Shown piece after piece: positions 63,681-64,000 of a stretch of DNA of 64,000 nt (the stretch's first letter is position 1; the number at the start of each line of letters is the position of its first letter). The stretch comes from Rivularia sp963920925. Its GTDB lineage: Bacteria; Cyanobacteriota; Cyanobacteriia; Cyanobacteriales; Nostocaceae. The notes below the pieces were generated by a model. That model saw nothing but the letters and a program-made list of their open reading frames with translations. It ran no database searches and had not been told where the DNA came from. The stretch spans positions 208,198 through 272,197 of the forward strand of contig NZ_CAWUDI010000002.1 in the NCBI RefSeq assembly GCF_963920925.1, read 5' to 3'. Position numbers and translations under genes: made by a program.

Positions 63681-64000
63681 CTAAGAAACCTTACTCAACT
63701 GCTTTTCTCCTTCTGAGGCTTGAGCAGAATCAGCTTCAGAAGGAGGTACTACTTGCCAGAATTTTGGTAGGAATTCTTGCCAGTTATCCAAAATCATTTT
63801 CGCTTTGGCCGATTCGGTACGTTCAAAATGAGCGGTTATCAAATCTTTAAGCTGCTTTTCTCCTGCGTCTGTGACTACTCGCTGAATATTAACGATTTCC
63901 GGATTAATTAGTTCGGGGAAATTACCTTGTTCATCTAGGAAATATCCCAACCCACCAGTCATTCCAGCGCCAACGTTACGTCCAACTTGACCTAAGACTA
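63681..64000 (-). CDS. gltB: Glutamate synthase large subunit, C-terminal end (partial)
   Basis: The frame is open to the window edge. GQVGRNVGAGMTGGLGYFLDEQGNFPELINPEIV is the conserved segment of the GXGXG/beta-helix domain of glutamate synthase, followed by LKDLITAHFERTESAKAKMILDNW and a short variable tail. The enzyme makes two glutamates from glutamine and 2-oxoglutarate. Ferredoxin-dependent (GlsF) and NADH types cannot be told apart from this part; the ferredoxin type is usual in cyanobacteria. The stop at 63681 abuts a palindromic repeat. Confidence 0.93.
   Translation of the reverse strand, partial: VLGQVGRNVGAGMTGGLGYFLDEQGNFPELINPEIVNIQRVVTDAGEKQLKDLITAHFERTESAKAKMILDNWQEFLPKFWQVVPPSEADSAQASEGEKQLSKVS

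Overview
The window is chromosomal DNA of a cyanobacterium, most likely a filamentous heterocyst-forming species (Nostocales, perhaps Rivularia/Calothrix-like; the genus is inference). Evidence: many families restricted to cyanobacteria and plastids (CRR7, DUF2854, DUF3493, DUF1815, DUF2839), SLH-anchored surface protein, scattered GCGATCGC (HIP1) octamers, low G+C, and many heptanucleotide tandem repeats (TAACTCC and relatives) plus purine-rich GGGGACAAGGGG-type repeats between genes.

Layout. 1-4.5 kb: end of a WD40 protein, a membrane-anchored serine-protease-like protein, a Pro/Thr-tailed peptidoglycan-binding protein, and an unknown membrane protein with a voltage-sensor-like helix set. 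4.7-11 kb: the conserved rimP-nusA-ylxR-infB translation/transcription operon, with a leader hairpin and a strong terminator. 11-24 kb: mixed housekeeping and cyanobacterial genes (degenerate DinG-like helicase, M48 peptidase, lysS, a two-gene unknown cassette, membrane-fused VOC protein, sigma-like protein, TPR protein, DUF2267 protein, sensor kinase). A structured MITE-like repeat lies at 20.6 kb, with a second copy at 54 kb in the opposite orientation.

24.8-30.7 kb is a self-contained secretion/assembly locus: pilin-like subunit, cysteine-containing second subunit, PapD-like chaperone and a very large usher-like outer-membrane protein. It reads as a chaperone-usher fimbrial system in a cyanobacterium, preceded by a 1-kb non-coding leader with strong inverted repeats and ended by a terminator. 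31-43.5 kb holds ppk1, two response regulators (one with a GGDEF domain), several small photosynthesis-associated or cyanobacteria-specific genes, tRNA-Thr(CGU), an SLH beta-helix protein, and large AT-rich gaps, one ending in an orphan terminator.

43.6-61.4 kb: dxr, followed by a glycosylation island of twelve genes in two divergent blocks. It has two Dpm1/GtrB-like GT2 enzymes, which would make polyprenyl-phosphate sugars, and two candidate flippases (an LPG-synthase-like membrane protein and an EamA/SMR-like one). It also has six multi-membrane GT-C type proteins, a methyltransferase, and a predicted toroid/beta-sandwich polysaccharide-active protein. Together they would build and flip lipid-linked sugars and transfer them outside the membrane. 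The window ends with a polysaccharide deacetylase and the 3' end of the glutamate synthase large subunit gene on the minus strand.
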